Source: Pseudomonas bijieensis (GTDB taxonomy: Bacteria; Pseudomonadota; Gammaproteobacteria; Pseudomonadales; Pseudomonadaceae). From it: DNA of 64,000 nucleotides. Position numbers and translations under genes: made by a program. Below the pieces are notes generated by a model. It was not told where the DNA came from and searched no databases. It worked only from the letters and a program-made list of their open reading frames with translations. The DNA lies in the NCBI RefSeq assembly GCF_013347965.1, contig NZ_CP048810.1, positions 4,587,501 through 4,651,500 on the forward strand. Direction: 5' to 3'. The first letter of the stretch is position 1, and every line of letters begins with the position of its first letter. Positions 18,915 to 28,071 of the stretch are shown here, one piece after another.

Positions 18915-19640
18915 ATGACTGAATCGAACGACACGCCGGTCCTGCCGGAAGAAGGCGAAGAGCGCCAACACCGGCGCATCAAGAGTTTTGTGATGCGCGC
19001 CGGGCGCATGACCGAGGGCCAGCAGCGCGGCCTGGAGCAGGGCGCGCCGCTGTTTGTCCTGCCGCTTGCCGATGCCCCGGTGGATTTTGACCAGGTGTTC
19101 GGCCGCTCGGCCCCGCGCTCGCTGGAAATCGGCTTCGGCATGGGCCATTCGTTGCTGGAGATGGCCGCAGCTTCGCCTGAACAGGATTTCATTGGTGTGG
19201 AAGTCCACCGCCCCGGCGTCGGTGCGCTGCTCAATGGCGTGCTGACCCAAGGGCTGACCAACCTGCGGGTCTACGATTGCGACGCCATCGAAGTGCTCAA
19301 CCGCTGCGTGGCTGACAACAGCCTCGATCGGCTGATGCTGTTCTTCCCGGACCCATGGCACAAGAGTCGCCATCACAAGCGTCGTATCGTCCAGGCATCG
19401 TTCGCTGAACTGGTGCGCAGCAAGTTGAAGGTCGGCGGTGTGCTGCACATGGCCACCGACTGGGAACCCTATGCCGAATACATGCTGGAAGTGATGAATG
19501 TCGCCCCGGGCTACCGCAACCTGGCCGAAGACGGCAAGTGCGTGCCACGCCCGGCCGAACGGCCGATCACCAAGTTCGAACGCCGTGGTGAACGGCTTGG
19601 GCATGGGGTTTGGGATTTGAAGTTCGAGAAGGTGGCGTAA
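18915..19640 (+). CDS. trmB: tRNA (guanine-N7-)-methyltransferase
   Basis: A 241-residue SAM-dependent enzyme that makes m7G46 in tRNA variable loops. Motifs: [32 protein letters not shown] (SAM binding), [36 protein letters not shown] (TrmB signature) and [12 protein letters not shown]. The frame offers a TTG one codon earlier, but the ATG at 18915 is the likely start. It follows thiG closely, as in PAO1. Confidence 0.96.
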   Translation: MTESNDTPVLPEEGEERQHRRIKSFVMRAGRMTEGQQRGLEQGAPLFVLPLADAPVDFDQVFGRSAPRSLEIGFGMGHSLLEMAAASPEQDFIGVEVHRPGVGALLNGVLTQGLTNLRVYDCDAIEVLNRCVADNSLDRLMLFFPDPWHKSRHHKRRIVQASFAELVRSKLKVGGVLHMATDWEPYAEYMLEVMNVAPGYRNLAEDGKCVPRPAERPITKFERRGERLGHGVWDLKFEKVA

Positions 19641-19659
19641 GCATCACGCGGTAAAAACT

Positions 19660-19786
19660 GTGGGAGCAAGGCTTTGTGGGAGCAAGGCTTGCCCGCGATA
19701 GCAGCACCTCGGTACCCACTTCAACCCCGAGTTGCCTGCATCGCGAGCAAGCTTTGCTCCCACAGAAGCCCGCTCCCACATTTGTT
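19660..19786. repeat. REPIN, variant with extra half-sites
   Basis: Inverted REP-like cores of the GTGGGAGCAAGGCTTGCCCGCGAT subtype. A partial core (GTGGGAGCAAGGCTTT) sits before the full plus-strand core, and a partial CCCGCTCCCACA follows the minus-strand core, so half-sites have been duplicated at both ends. It lies between the convergent genes trmB and the DUF3392 gene. Confidence 0.85.
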
Positions 19787-19803
19787 TTCTGGTGTCTGTG
19801 GGG

Positions 19804-20127
19804 TCAGCGCCGATCCGCCACGACACCAATCAACACCAGCACCACCAACAACACCGGCGCCAGGCTGTAGTTGTTGAACTGGCTCAAACCTCGGACGACC
19901 CATGGCGTGGCGTAGATCAGTGCCGCGCCGCTGCCGATCATGCACAGCAGGGCGATCAGTGGAACGCGCAAGGCGCCGGCGATGCTGCCCAGGCGTTGTT
20001 CGACCCAGCCCTTGATGTCGGCACCAAACAGCACCAGCAGGCAGCCTACCAATGCCAGGGAGATTTCTGACAGGTTGCTGCGGCTCCAGCGGGACACGGT
20101 GGCCAGCAGGTCGAGTACCAGATCCAT
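19804..20127 (-). CDS. DUF3392 family membrane protein
   Basis: A 107-residue hydrophobic protein with about three TM helices: LSEISLALVGCLLVLFGADI, LRVPLIALLCMIGSGAALIYA, and LAPVLLVVLVLIGVVADRR at the very end. The start MDLVLDLLATVSRW and layout match DUF3392, an uncharacterised gammaproteobacterial family found at this place in PAO1 (PA0383 region). It lies 18 bp upstream of... the hemW stop side, on the same strand, and may be the last gene of that operon. Confidence 0.85.
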   Translation of the reverse strand: MDLVLDLLATVSRWSRSNLSEISLALVGCLLVLFGADIKGWVEQRLGSIAGALRVPLIALLCMIGSGAALIYATPWVVRGLSQFNNYSLAPVLLVVLVLIGVVADRR

Positions 20128-20145
20128 TCGATTTCCTTGTGTTGA

Positions 20146-21345
20146 TCAGCTCAGAAATTTCTGCAGCAAGTCATTGAGAAACAGCTGTCCGCGCTCGGTG
20201 GCTGCCAGACGTTCCGGTTCGACCTGCAACAACCCGCTTTGTTCGGCCTCGCGCCGGCCTTCGGCCAGGCTTTGCAGGGGCAGCCCGGTGCGCTCCGGGT
20301 ACAGCCGCGATTCCACGCCTGCGGTCAAGCGCAGGGCGTTCATCAGGAACTCGAATGGCAGCTCTTCGTTGGCCAGGGTTTTCTCGCCCGCCAGGAAGCG
20401 TTTGGCCGGGTTGAGGTAATCCTTGGGCAGGCGCGTCTTCCAGGTGCGTACGATGCGCCCGTCCGGATGGCTGAGCTTGCCATGGGCGCCGGCGCCGATG
20501 CCAATGAAGTCGCCGAAGCTCCAGTAATTGAGGTTATGCCGCGCCGCCCGACCGGGTTGGGCGTAGGCCGAGACTTCGTACTGGGCGTAGCCGTGCTCGG
20601 CCAGCAGGGCTTGTCCGGCTTCCTGGATGTCCCACAACGTGTCGTCTTCGGGCAATGTTGGCGGCTGGTTCCAGAACACCGTGTTCGGCTCCAGCGTCAA
20701 CTGGTACCAGGACAGGTGAGTCGGCTTCAAGGCGATGGCCTGGCGCAGGTCGCTCAAGGCGTCGTCGAGGGATTGGTCGGGCAAGCCGTGCATCAGGTCG
20801 AGGTTGAAGTTGTCGAAACCGGCCTGGCGAGCCATGCCGGCGGCGCGCACCGCCTCGTCACCGTTGTGGATCCGGCCCAAGGCCTCGAGCTTGGCCTGCT
20901 GGAAGCTCTGGATGCCGATGGACAGGCGATTGATGCCCAAGGCCCGGTAAGCGACGAATTTTTCCTGCTCGAAGGTGCCGGGATTGGCTTCCAGGGTGAT
21001 TTCAATGTCCTGGGCGAAGGGAATGCGTGCTTCGACGCCCTTGAGCAACCGGCCCAGGGCCTGGGCACTGAACAGGCTCGGGGTGCCGCCACCGAAAAAG
21101 ATCGAGCTCAACGGTCGACCATAGACCGCATGCAGATCCTGGTCGAGGTCGGCCAGCAGGGCGTCGACGTACTCTTCTTCCGGCAATTGCGGGCTGGCGG
21201 TGTGGGAGTTGAAGTCGCAATACGGACATTTGCGCACGCACCACGGGATGTGCACGTACAACGCCAGGGGCGGCAGCACCGGCAGCGGCGCCCGAGGCGT
21301 TTGTGCACCGCCGTGAATCAGCGGTGCCGGAGCATCATCGATCAT
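20146..21345 (-). CDS. hemW: HemW-type radical SAM protein (heme chaperone)
   Basis: A 399-residue radical SAM protein of the HemW (formerly oxygen-independent coproporphyrinogen oxidase-like) group, thought to insert heme into respiratory enzymes. The cluster motif is [13 protein letters not shown] (CxxxCxxC, about residue 36). It then shows [43 protein letters not shown] and [10 protein letters not shown]. True HemN proteins have extra N-terminal Cys/Arg features not seen here. The frame extends 31 codons further, but the ATG at 21345 overlaps the rdgB stop by 4 bp, which fits coupled translation. Confidence 0.92.
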   Translation of the reverse strand: MIDDAPAPLIHGGAQTPRAPLPVLPPLALYVHIPWCVRKCPYCDFNSHTASPQLPEEEYVDALLADLDQDLHAVYGRPLSSIFFGGGTPSLFSAQALGRLLKGVEARIPFAQDIEITLEANPGTFEQEKFVAYRALGINRLSIGIQSFQQAKLEALGRIHNGDEAVRAAGMARQAGFDNFNLDLMHGLPDQSLDDALSDLRQAIALKPTHLSWYQLTLEPNTVFWNQPPTLPEDDTLWDIQEAGQALLAEHGYAQYEVSAYAQPGRAARHNLNYWSFGDFIGIGAGAHGKLSHPDGRIVRTWKTRLPKDYLNPAKRFLAGEKTLANEELPFEFLMNALRLTAGVESRLYPERTGLPLQSLAEGRREAEQSGLLQVEPERLAATERGQLFLNDLLQKFLS

Positions 21346-21938
21346 CGCAGGCCCAGGCGTTGACGCAGCAGGGCCATGGCGCGGGCGCGGTGGCTCAGTT
21401 GGTTCTTTTCCACCGGCCCCAGCTCGGCGCTGGAGCAATTACGCTCCGGCACCCAGAACAACGGGTCATAGCCAAAACCGTGCTCGCCGCTGGCTTCGGT
21501 GAGAATGCGCCCGTGCCACAAGCCTTCGCAGAGGATCGGCAACGGGTCATCGGCATGGCGCACCAGGGCCAGCACGCACACGAACTGCGCGCCGCGCTCG
21601 GCTTCGGGCACGTCCTTGAGGGCTTCGAGCAGCTTGGCGTTGTTCGCCGCGTCCCCTTTGCCGTCCGCGTAACGGGCCGAATAAATGCCCGGCGCGCCGC
21701 CGAGGAAGTCCACTGCCAGCCCGGAATCGTCGGCCAGCGCCGGCAGGCCCGAGATGCGGGCGGCATTGCGGGCCTTGAGGATGGCGTTCTCGACGAACGA
21801 CAGACCGGTCTCTTCCGGTTCCACCTGGCTGAACTCGCCAATCGAGCGCAACTGCACCGAGCCGCCGAGCATGGCCTGCAGTTCCTTGAGTTTGCCGGCG
21901 TTGTGGCTGGCCAGTACGAGTTGGGTGAAGTTGATCAT
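21342..21938 (-). CDS. rdgB: dITP/XTP pyrophosphatase (RdgB)
   Basis: A 198-residue house-cleaning enzyme that hydrolyses dITP, ITP and XTP to monophosphates so they do not enter DNA. It has the HAM1 signatures: [18 protein letters not shown] at the N-terminus (Ser-His-Asn substrate loop), [25 protein letters not shown] with the catalytic Asp (split by eye), [18 protein letters not shown] ...[11 protein letters not shown], and LSHRARAM. It overlaps both neighbours (hemW and the DUF4426 gene) by 4 bp. Confidence 0.96.
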   Translation of the reverse strand: MINFTQLVLASHNAGKLKELQAMLGGSVQLRSIGEFSQVEPEETGLSFVENAILKARNAARISGLPALADDSGLAVDFLGGAPGIYSARYADGKGDAANNAKLLEALKDVPEAERGAQFVCVLALVRHADDPLPILCEGLWHGRILTEASGEHGFGYDPLFWVPERNCSSAELGPVEKNQLSHRARAMALLRQRLGLR

Positions 21939-22369
21939 TGGCCCGGGAACAGTTCCTGGTTGAAGTTGATGGTGTTGATCTTGTCGCCGGTTTGCACCTT
22001 GATCTCGAAGGTGCGGGTTTCCTGCTGGGGCACCGGGTACTGGGCGATGTAGTAGATCGCGCCTTGTTCGGTCACCTGCTTGAATTGCAGCGGGATGCTC
22101 TGGCTGGTGAGGTCTTTCACCGTGCCACTGACCTGGGCGCTCAAGGGCACGCCGGCCTTGAGCACCGAGACGTTGATCACGCCCTGTTGCTTGCTGCGGA
22201 TCAGCTCGGCATTCTTGGCGATCTCCGGCGTCAGGAAGGTGGAGTTGAAGGTGTTGTAGTGCACGGTGATATCACCGAACACTTCCTTGCGCTCGCCTTT
22301 GATAACGTCGGCGGCCATGGCGCCAACGCTCAGGCAAGCGGTGATGAGAAACAACCCTAGACGTTTCAT
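21935..22369 (-). CDS. DUF4426 secreted protein
   Basis: A 144-residue protein with a clear Sec signal peptide ([20 protein letters not shown]). The mature part is a beta-rich single domain: [20 protein letters not shown], then [19 protein letters not shown] and [20 protein letters not shown]. This is DUF4426, an uncharacterised periplasmic family that sits between metW and rdgB in pseudomonads. The 4-bp overlap with rdgB ties it into the metX-metW-rdgB-hemW transcription unit. No function can be assigned. Confidence 0.88.
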   Translation of the reverse strand: MKRLGLFLITACLSVGAMAADVIKGERKEVFGDITVHYNTFNSTFLTPEIAKNAELIRSKQQGVINVSVLKAGVPLSAQVSGTVKDLTSQSIPLQFKQVTEQGAIYYIAQYPVPQQETRTFEIKVQTGDKINTINFNQELFPGQ

Positions 22370-22394
22370 GTCGTGCTCCTGGTGAGGCCGGGGC

Positions 22395-23015
22395 TCACAC
22401 CGCGACCTGGTAATCGGTAAGGCCCGGACTACTGACCCTATAGATGCCTATCTCACCTAACAGATTAGGCCATAGCTTGCTGGCCCACCCGTGGCGGTGC
22501 TGCTGGTCCACGGCCAGGCGATCGATGACCTTGGCTTCGCGTTCGCGGCACAGCGCCTCGAAGTCGGCGAAAGTGCAGAAGTGGATGTTCGGCGTGTTGT
22601 ACCAGGTGTAGGGCAGGAACTCCGAGACCGGCATGCGCCCCTTGCTCGCCAGGTACCAGCGGCAACGCCAATGCCCGAAGTTGGGGAAGGTGATGATGCA
22701 CTGGCGCCCGACCCGCAGCATTTCGTCGAGGATCTTGTCCGGGTAGTGCACCGCTTGCAGGGCCTGGGTCATGACCACGATGTCGAAGCTGTTGCTGGCG
22801 AAGTTGCCCAGGCCCTTGTCCAGGTCCTGCTCGATGACGTTGATGCCCTTGGCGACGCACTCGGCGATGTTGTCCGGGTCGTTTTCCAGGCCGTAGCCGC
22901 TGACTTGCTTGTTGTCCCGCAGCCAGGTCAGCAGTTCGCCGTTGCCGCAGCCCAGGTCAAGCACGCGGCTGCCGGCGGGGATCCATTCCTGGATGATTTC
23001 CAGATCGGCTCTCAT
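22395..23015 (-). CDS. metW: Methionine biosynthesis protein MetW
   Basis: A 206-residue SAM-methyltransferase-fold protein required with MetX for O-acyl-homoserine formation in pseudomonads. Motifs: MRADLEIIQEWIPAGSRVLDLGCGNGELLTWL, here split as LEIIQEWI and RVLDLGCGNGELL, then GINVIEQDLDKGL, DIVVMTQALQAVHYPDK and FPNFGHWRCRW, all standard. It starts 7 bp after the metX stop, so the two are co-translated, matching their joint role. Confidence 0.95.
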   Translation of the reverse strand: MRADLEIIQEWIPAGSRVLDLGCGNGELLTWLRDNKQVSGYGLENDPDNIAECVAKGINVIEQDLDKGLGNFASNSFDIVVMTQALQAVHYPDKILDEMLRVGRQCIITFPNFGHWRCRWYLASKGRMPVSEFLPYTWYNTPNIHFCTFADFEALCREREAKVIDRLAVDQQHRHGWASKLWPNLLGEIGIYRVSSPGLTDYQVAV

Positions 23016-23022
23016 GGCGTCC

Positions 23023-24162
23023 TCACAGCGTTATACGGTTCATGTAGTTGCCGAACGCCTGCAGGTAGCGCGGGATCGGGATCAAAAAGGCGTCGTGGCC
23101 CTGGGGCGCGTCGATTTCCAGGTAGCAGACGTCCTTGCGCGCGGCCATCAGCGCGTCCACCAGCTCCCGGGAGCGCGCCGGGGAGAAGCGCCAGTCAGTG
23201 GTGAACGACATCACGCAGAACTTGGCGGTGGCATTGGCGAAGGTTTTTGCCAGGTTATCGTCGAAGTTCGCTGCCGGATCGAAGTAGTCCAGTGCCTTGG
23301 TCATCAACAGGTAGGTGTTGGCGTCGAAGCGCCCGGAGAACTCTTCACCCTGATAGCGCAGGTAGCTCTCGACCTGGAACTCGACGCTGTGGAAGTCGTA
23401 GTTGAGCTTTTCGCTCTTGAGGCCACGGCCGAATTTTTCGCCCATGGAGTCGTCGGACAGGTAGGTGATGTGCCCGACCATCCGCGCCAGCATCAACCCG
23501 CGCTTGGGGATCACGCCGTGTTCCTGGAACGAGCCGCCGTGGAATTCAGGGTCGGTGAGGATCGCCTGGCGCGCCACTTCGTTGAAGGCGATGTTCTGCG
23601 CCGACAGCTTGGGTGCCGAGGCGATTGCCAGGCAATGGCGCACGCGGTCCGGGTAGGTGATGGTCCACTGCAAGGCCTGCATGCCCCCCAGGCTGCCGCC
23701 GATCACGGCTGCCCACTGGGCGATGCCGAGGCGATCGGCCAGGCGCGCCTGGCTGTGGACCCAGTCTTCCACCGTCAGCACTGGAAAATCGGCGCCGAAG
23801 GGCTTGCCGGTGTCCGGGTTGAGGCTGCTGGGGCCGGTGGAGCCGTTGCAGCCGCCGAGGTTGTTCAGGCTGACTACGAAGAATTTGCTGGTGTCGATGG
23901 GCTTGCCCGGGCCGATGCAACTGTCCCACCAGCCGGGTTTGCGGTCGTCGACGCTGTGGTAGCCGGCGGCGTGGTGATGCCCCGACAAGGCGTGGCAAAT
24001 CAGCACGGCATTGCTCGCCGTGGCATTGAGGGTGCCGTAGGTTTCGTAGATCAGGTCATAGGCCGGCAACGAACGGCCGCAGGCCAGGGCCAGGGGCTCG
24101 CTGAAATGCGCCATTTGCGGCGTCACCAGACCAACGGAATCGGGGGGAAAGGCAGTTGGCAT
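23023..24162 (-). CDS. metX: Homoserine O-acyltransferase
   Basis: A 379-residue alpha/beta-hydrolase-fold enzyme that acylates homoserine as the first committed step of methionine synthesis. The nucleophile elbow is [32 protein letters not shown] is the substrate loop; the distal Asp and His fall in the C-terminal [14 protein letters not shown] and APQGHDAFL segments. Pseudomonas enzymes of this type (MetXS) mostly use succinyl-CoA, so the O-succinyl product is likely, but sequence alone by eye cannot decide. The open frame extends 67 codons upstream over a repeat; [11 protein letters not shown] at 24162 is the family start. Confidence 0.94.
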   Translation of the reverse strand: MPTAFPPDSVGLVTPQMAHFSEPLALACGRSLPAYDLIYETYGTLNATASNAVLICHALSGHHHAAGYHSVDDRKPGWWDSCIGPGKPIDTSKFFVVSLNNLGGCNGSTGPSSLNPDTGKPFGADFPVLTVEDWVHSQARLADRLGIAQWAAVIGGSLGGMQALQWTITYPDRVRHCLAIASAPKLSAQNIAFNEVARQAILTDPEFHGGSFQEHGVIPKRGLMLARMVGHITYLSDDSMGEKFGRGLKSEKLNYDFHSVEFQVESYLRYQGEEFSGRFDANTYLLMTKALDYFDPAANFDDNLAKTFANATAKFCVMSFTTDWRFSPARSRELVDALMAARKDVCYLEIDAPQGHDAFLIPIPRYLQAFGNYMNRITL

Positions 24163-24246
24163 CGACCCTGCTCGCGTTGAAATGAGGCGTAAGTCTAAAG
24201 ACCGCTGTGGCAGGCGGCAAGCAAAGGCGCGGCTGGGCGATTTAAG

Positions 24247-24362
24247 TGTGGCGAGGGGATTTATCCCCGTTGGGCTGCGTAGCAGCCCCAACACAGCTAA
24301 TGCGATCCGCCAGACACGCCGAGGCGACGGATAGCCCAGCGGGGATAAGTCCCCTCGCCACA
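24247..24362. repeat. Long inverted repeat of the GTGGCGAGGG family
   Basis: GTGGCGAGGGGATTTATCCCC at the left end and its complement (GGGGATAAGTCCCCTCGCCAC) at the right end bracket a loop with GGGCTGCGTAGCAGCCC. Same family as 27930-28051 and 62738-62836, different in core from the GTGGGAGCGAG REPINs. It lies between metX (divergent start) and the YggU gene. Confidence 0.85.
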
Positions 24363-24379
24363 AGATCGGCGCTAACCGA

Positions 24380-24670
24380 TCAGGCCCGTGTCAGGCCTGG
24401 CAGCTCCGGCAGCTTCTTCGGCGAATGAATCCGCACCCGCTTCTGTCGGTTCAATTCGCCGCTGATCAGGCTGACCTGGCTCTTGGACACGCCAAACGCC
24501 TTGGCCAGGAATGCCATCAGGTAGGCATTGGCCTTGCCCTCGACCGGCGGGGCGGTGAGGCGGATCTTCAGGCGGTCACCGTGCAGCCCGGCGAAGTCAT
24601 CGCTGCGGGCTGCCGGTTGCAGGTGACATTCCAGGATCAGGTCGTCGCCGTCCCAGCGAAAGTAGCTCAC
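24380..24670 (-). CDS. yggU: YggU/DUF167 family protein
   Basis: A 96-residue basic protein of the UPF0235 family. It has [20 protein letters not shown], the conserved [24 protein letters not shown] segment (split by eye) and [23 protein letters not shown]. Function is unknown. It lies 4 bp after yggT, the pairing seen across gammaproteobacteria (yggS-proC-yggT-yggU). Confidence 0.93.
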   Translation of the reverse strand: MSYFRWDGDDLILECHLQPAARSDDFAGLHGDRLKIRLTAPPVEGKANAYLMAFLAKAFGVSKSQVSLISGELNRQKRVRIHSPKKLPELPGLTRA

Positions 24671-24674
24671 CGGG

Positions 24675-25265
24675 TCAGATCAGCAGGCGCAGGATTTCCG
24701 GCATCATGGTCATCGCTGCCAGGTTGTTGATCACCAACATGTCGATCAGCTTGAGCACCATGAACGCCAGGATCGGCGAAATGTCCAGGCCGCCAAGGTT
24801 CGGCACGATACGACGGAACGGCGCCAGGGCCGGCTCGCAGATCTGGTTGACCAGCTCGGCGCCCGGATTGTGGCTGCCCGGAGCGACCCACGACAGGATC
24901 ACGCTGATGATCATGGCGAAGAAGAAAATCTTCAGGAACAGCGCGGTCACGCCGATGATCGACCAGATCAGCAGTTGCAGCGGGTTGCCGGTGGTGCCGT
25001 AGGTCAGCAGCAGGGTCAGGGCCATCAGCGCCAGTTGCACGAGGATCGCCAGCACCAGCGACGACATGTCCAGGCCGAACAGGCTGGGGATGATCCGGCG
25101 CAAAGGCTTGAGCAGCGGCTGGGTAGCCTTGACGACGAACTGGCACAGCGGGTTGTAGAAGTTGGCGCGCACCAGTTGCAGTACGAAACGCATCAGCACG
25201 ATCAGCAGATACAGGCTGCCGAGGGTTTGCAGCACATAGACCGCTGCGGTGTTCAATCCAATCAT
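24675..25265 (-). CDS. yggT: YggT family membrane protein
   Basis: A 196-residue protein with two copies of the YGGT domain, each with paired TM helices. The first copy contains RFVLQLVRANFYNPLCQFVVKATQP and PLRRIIPSLFGLDM, and the second LSWVAPGSHNPGAELVNQIC and APFRRIVPNLGGLDISPILAF (segments approximate). The family is implicated in osmotic or membrane homeostasis but has no firm biochemical role. It follows proC by 10 bp in the yggS-proC-yggT-yggU operon. Confidence 0.94.
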   Translation of the reverse strand: MIGLNTAAVYVLQTLGSLYLLIVLMRFVLQLVRANFYNPLCQFVVKATQPLLKPLRRIIPSLFGLDMSSLVLAILVQLALMALTLLLTYGTTGNPLQLLIWSIIGVTALFLKIFFFAMIISVILSWVAPGSHNPGAELVNQICEPALAPFRRIVPNLGGLDISPILAFMVLKLIDMLVINNLAAMTMMPEILRLLI

Positions 25266-25275
25266 GAATGGCTCC

Positions 25276-26094
25276 TTATTGGCCCAGTTGTTCGGCCATC
25301 TCGGCCGAGCGGTGCGCGGCGGCGCCGAGTGCTTTTTCCACCAGGGCTTCGAAGCCCCCGGCCTGGAATGATTTGATGGCCGCTTCGGTGGTGCCGGCCG
25401 GCGAGGTCACGCGGCGGCGCAGCTCGGCCGCATCGACGTCGCTGGACACGGCCATGTGCGCGGCCCCCAATGCGGTCTGCAAGGTCAGCTGCGCGGCGAT
25501 ATCCCGGGGCAGGCCGAGTTTCTCGCCGGCGGCGGTCATGGCTTCGATCAGCAGGAAGAAGTACGCCGGGCCCGAGCCGGAGACGGCGGTGACGGCGTCC
25601 AGTTGCTGTTCGGTGTCCAGCCACAGCGCCAGGCCGACGGCTGACAGCAGCTCCTCGGCCTGTTGCCGTTGTGCGGTGGACACCTGGGCCGTGGCGAACA
25701 GGCCGCTGACGCCCTGGCGCAGCAGCGCCGGGGTGTTGGGCATGCAGCGTACGATCGGCTGTTCGCCGAGCCAGTTGTTCATACTGGCGCAGGTGATGCC
25801 AGCGGCAATCGACACCACCAGTTGCTGGGGCTTGAGGCTGGGGCGCAGGGCCTCGCACACGGTTTTCATCGCCTGTGGCTTGACCGCCAGCACGACGACG
25901 TCCGCACCGTCGACGGCCTGGGCGTTGTCGGCGAAGGTTTCGATGCCGTGTTCGGTGCTCACTCGGTTGCGGGTCTCTTCACCCGGATCGCTGGCGCGGA
26001 TCAGGGAAGCGTCCAGGCCCTTGGCCCGCAGGCCGCCGATCAGGCTGGCGGCCATGTTGCCGGCGCCGATGAAGGCAATACGCGTGTTGCTCAT
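25276..26094 (-). CDS. proC: Pyrroline-5-carboxylate reductase
   Basis: A 272-residue enzyme that reduces pyrroline-5-carboxylate to proline with NAD(P)H. It shows the Rossmann motif IAFIGAGNMAASLIGGL, VVVLAVKPQAM, RCMPNTPALLRQGVSGL, and the C-terminal signature DAVTAVSGSGPAYFFLLIEAM with the substrate-binding segment. LTSPAGTTEAAIKSFQ (read VTSPAGTTEAAIKSF here) follows. Length is normal. It lies 35 bp after yggS. Confidence 0.97.
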   Translation of the reverse strand: MSNTRIAFIGAGNMAASLIGGLRAKGLDASLIRASDPGEETRNRVSTEHGIETFADNAQAVDGADVVVLAVKPQAMKTVCEALRPSLKPQQLVVSIAAGITCASMNNWLGEQPIVRCMPNTPALLRQGVSGLFATAQVSTAQRQQAEELLSAVGLALWLDTEQQLDAVTAVSGSGPAYFFLLIEAMTAAGEKLGLPRDIAAQLTLQTALGAAHMAVSSDVDAAELRRRVTSPAGTTEAAIKSFQAGGFEALVEKALGAAAHRSAEMAEQLGQ

Positions 26095-26129
26095 GACAGG
26101 TCCTTATAAAGAGATGAGTCGGCCATGGT

Positions 26130-26816
26130 TCAGGATTGACCGTAGTCGCGGGCGCCGAACAGGGCGGTTCCGATGCGCACCCAGGTGGCGCCCTGGGCGA
26201 TGGCCGACTCAAGGTCGTGGCTCATGCCCATGGAAAGGGTGTCCAGCGGCAGCTCCAGGCTGGTTTGCAAGTTTTGAACGGCGGCGAAGGCTGCGTCCTG
26301 GGCGGCGCGCTCTTCGGTGGGCTCGGGAATCGCCATCAGCCCACGCAGCTTCAAGCGCGGCAAGGCGCTGATGGCGCTGGCCAGGGCGGGCAGGTCTGCC
26401 GGGGTGCAGCCGGACTTGCTGGCTTCACCGCTGACATTGACCTGGATGCAGATGTTCAGCGGCGGCAACTCGGCCGGGCGTTGCTCGGACAGGCGCTGTG
26501 CAATTTTCAAGCGATCCACGGAATGCACCCAGTCGAAGTGTTCGGCGATAGCACGCGTCTTGTTCGATTGAATGGGGCCGATGAAGTGCCAGATCAAGGG
26601 CAGGTCGGTCAGTTCGACCTGTTTGCCCAGGGCCTCTTGCAGATAATTCTCGCCGAAGTCCCGCAGGCCCGCGGCATAAGCTTCGCGCAGGGCCTGGGCG
26701 GGCTTGGTCTTGCTTACGGCCAGCAGCTGGACACTGTGTTCGGCACGTTGGGCGGCCTGCTCCGCAGCGCGGATACGCGATCTAACCTGAGCGATGTTGT
26801 CTGCTATCGTGGACAT
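26130..26816 (-). CDS. yggS: PLP homeostasis protein YggS
   Basis: A 228-residue PLP-binding protein of the YggS/PLPBP family, which buffers pyridoxal phosphate and affects amino-acid pools; no catalytic activity is established. The PLP lysine is Lys36 in LLAVSKTKPAQAL. FGENYLQEALGK, WHFIGPIQSNK, SVDRLKIAQRL, LRGLMAIPEP and the C-terminal LSMGMSHDLESAIAQGATWVRIG phosphate-binding part (in segments) are all present. It is divergent from pilT across 56 bp. Confidence 0.95.
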   Translation of the reverse strand: MSTIADNIAQVRSRIRAAEQAAQRAEHSVQLLAVSKTKPAQALREAYAAGLRDFGENYLQEALGKQVELTDLPLIWHFIGPIQSNKTRAIAEHFDWVHSVDRLKIAQRLSEQRPAELPPLNICIQVNVSGEASKSGCTPADLPALASAISALPRLKLRGLMAIPEPTEERAAQDAAFAAVQNLQTSLELPLDTLSMGMSHDLESAIAQGATWVRIGTALFGARDYGQS

Positions 26817-26872
26817 AAAGAAGCGCCAGCGGGTCTGAGGTTCGCGGCATTCTACTGGAATTGAGGAGCGCT

Positions 26873-27907
26873 ATGGATATCACTGAACTGCTGGCGTTCA
26901 GCGCCAAACAGGGGGCGTCGGACCTGCACCTGTCCGCCGGGTTGCCGCCGATGATCCGCGTCGATGGCGATGTGCGGCGCATCAACCTGCCGGCGCTGGA
27001 CCACAAGCAGGTCCATGAACTGATCTACGACATCATGAACGACCGGCAACGAGTAGATTACGAAAAGTTTCTGGAGACCGACTTTTCCTTCGACGTGCCG
27101 GGTGTGGCGCGGTTCCGGGTCAACGCCTTCAACCAGAATCGCGGCGCGGGGGCGGTATTCCGGACCATTCCGTCGAAAGTCCTGACCATGGAGGACCTGG
27201 GGATGGGCGAGGTGTTTCGCAAAGTGACCGAGGCGCCGCGCGGGCTGGTGTTGGTGACCGGGCCGACCGGTTCGGGCAAGTCCACCACCCTGGCGGCCAT
27301 GATCGACCATTTGAACAGCCACAAGCACCATCACATCCTCACCATTGAAGACCCTATCGAGTTCGTTCACGAACCGCGCAAGTGCCTGATCAACCAGCGC
27401 GAGGTGCACCGCGACACTCAGGGGTTCTCCACGGCCCTGCGATCGGCCCTGCGGGAGGATCCGGACGTGATCCTGGTAGGGGAGATGCGTGACCTGGAGA
27501 CCATCCGCCTGGCGCTGACCGCCGCGGAAACCGGGCATCTGGTGTTCGGCACACTGCACACCACATCGGCGGCCAAGACCATTGACCGAGTGGTGGACGT
27601 GTTCCCCGGTGACGAGAAGTCCATGGTTCGCTCGATGTTGTCGGAATCGTTGCAGGCGGTGATTTCCCAGACGCTGGTCAAGAAGATCGGCGGCGGCCGG
27701 ATCGCGGCGCATGAAATCATGCTGGGCACCTCGGCGATCCGGAACCTGATCCGCGAGGACAAGGTGGCGCAGATGTACTCGGCCATCCAGACCGGTGGTT
27801 CACTGGGGATGCAGACGCTGGATATGTGTTTGAAGGATTTGGTGAACAAAGGCTTGATCAGCCGCGAACATGCGCGGGAACGGGCGCGTTCGCCGGATAA
27901 CTTCTAG
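26873..27907 (+). CDS. pilT: Type IV pilus retraction ATPase PilT
   Basis: A 344-residue hexameric ATPase that powers pilus retraction and twitching. Motifs: N-terminal MDITELLAFSAKQGASDLHL, Walker A GPTGSGKSTTLAA (about residues 129-140), Asp box ILTIEDPIEFVH, Walker B LVGEMRDLETIRLALTAAETGH (in part), His box, and the retraction motif AIRNLIRED near the C-terminus. The start at 26873 follows TTGAGGAGCGCT. In PAO1 pilU follows directly; here the next gene is an NlpC/P60 hydrolase on the other strand, so pilU is not linked. Confidence 0.97.
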   Translation: MDITELLAFSAKQGASDLHLSAGLPPMIRVDGDVRRINLPALDHKQVHELIYDIMNDRQRVDYEKFLETDFSFDVPGVARFRVNAFNQNRGAGAVFRTIPSKVLTMEDLGMGEVFRKVTEAPRGLVLVTGPTGSGKSTTLAAMIDHLNSHKHHHILTIEDPIEFVHEPRKCLINQREVHRDTQGFSTALRSALREDPDVILVGEMRDLETIRLALTAAETGHLVFGTLHTTSAAKTIDRVVDVFPGDEKSMVRSMLSESLQAVISQTLVKKIGGGRIAAHEIMLGTSAIRNLIREDKVAQMYSAIQTGGSLGMQTLDMCLKDLVNKGLISREHARERARSPDNF

Positions 27908-27929
27908 CGGGGGAGGTGGTGTAGCCCTG

Positions 27930-28051
27930 TGGCGAGGGAGCTTGCTCCCGCTGGGTGGCGCAGCCGCCCCAAACTGACCAATGATCTCTGTGGGCCTCAT
28001 CATTTTGGGTCCGCTTCGCGGCCCAGCGGGAGCAAGCTCCCTCGCCACAAA
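27930..28051. repeat. Long inverted repeat of the GTGGCGAGGG family
   Basis: TGTGGCGAGGGAGCTTGCTCCCGCTGGG and its complement at the far end (CCCAGCGGGAGCAAGCTCCCTCGCCACA, given here as arms only) bracket a GC-rich loop. Each arm also folds on itself (GAGCTTGCTC). Between the convergent pilT and NlpC/P60 genes. Confidence 0.88.
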
Positions 28052-28071
28052 AGAGCCATGTAGGCTTCAGA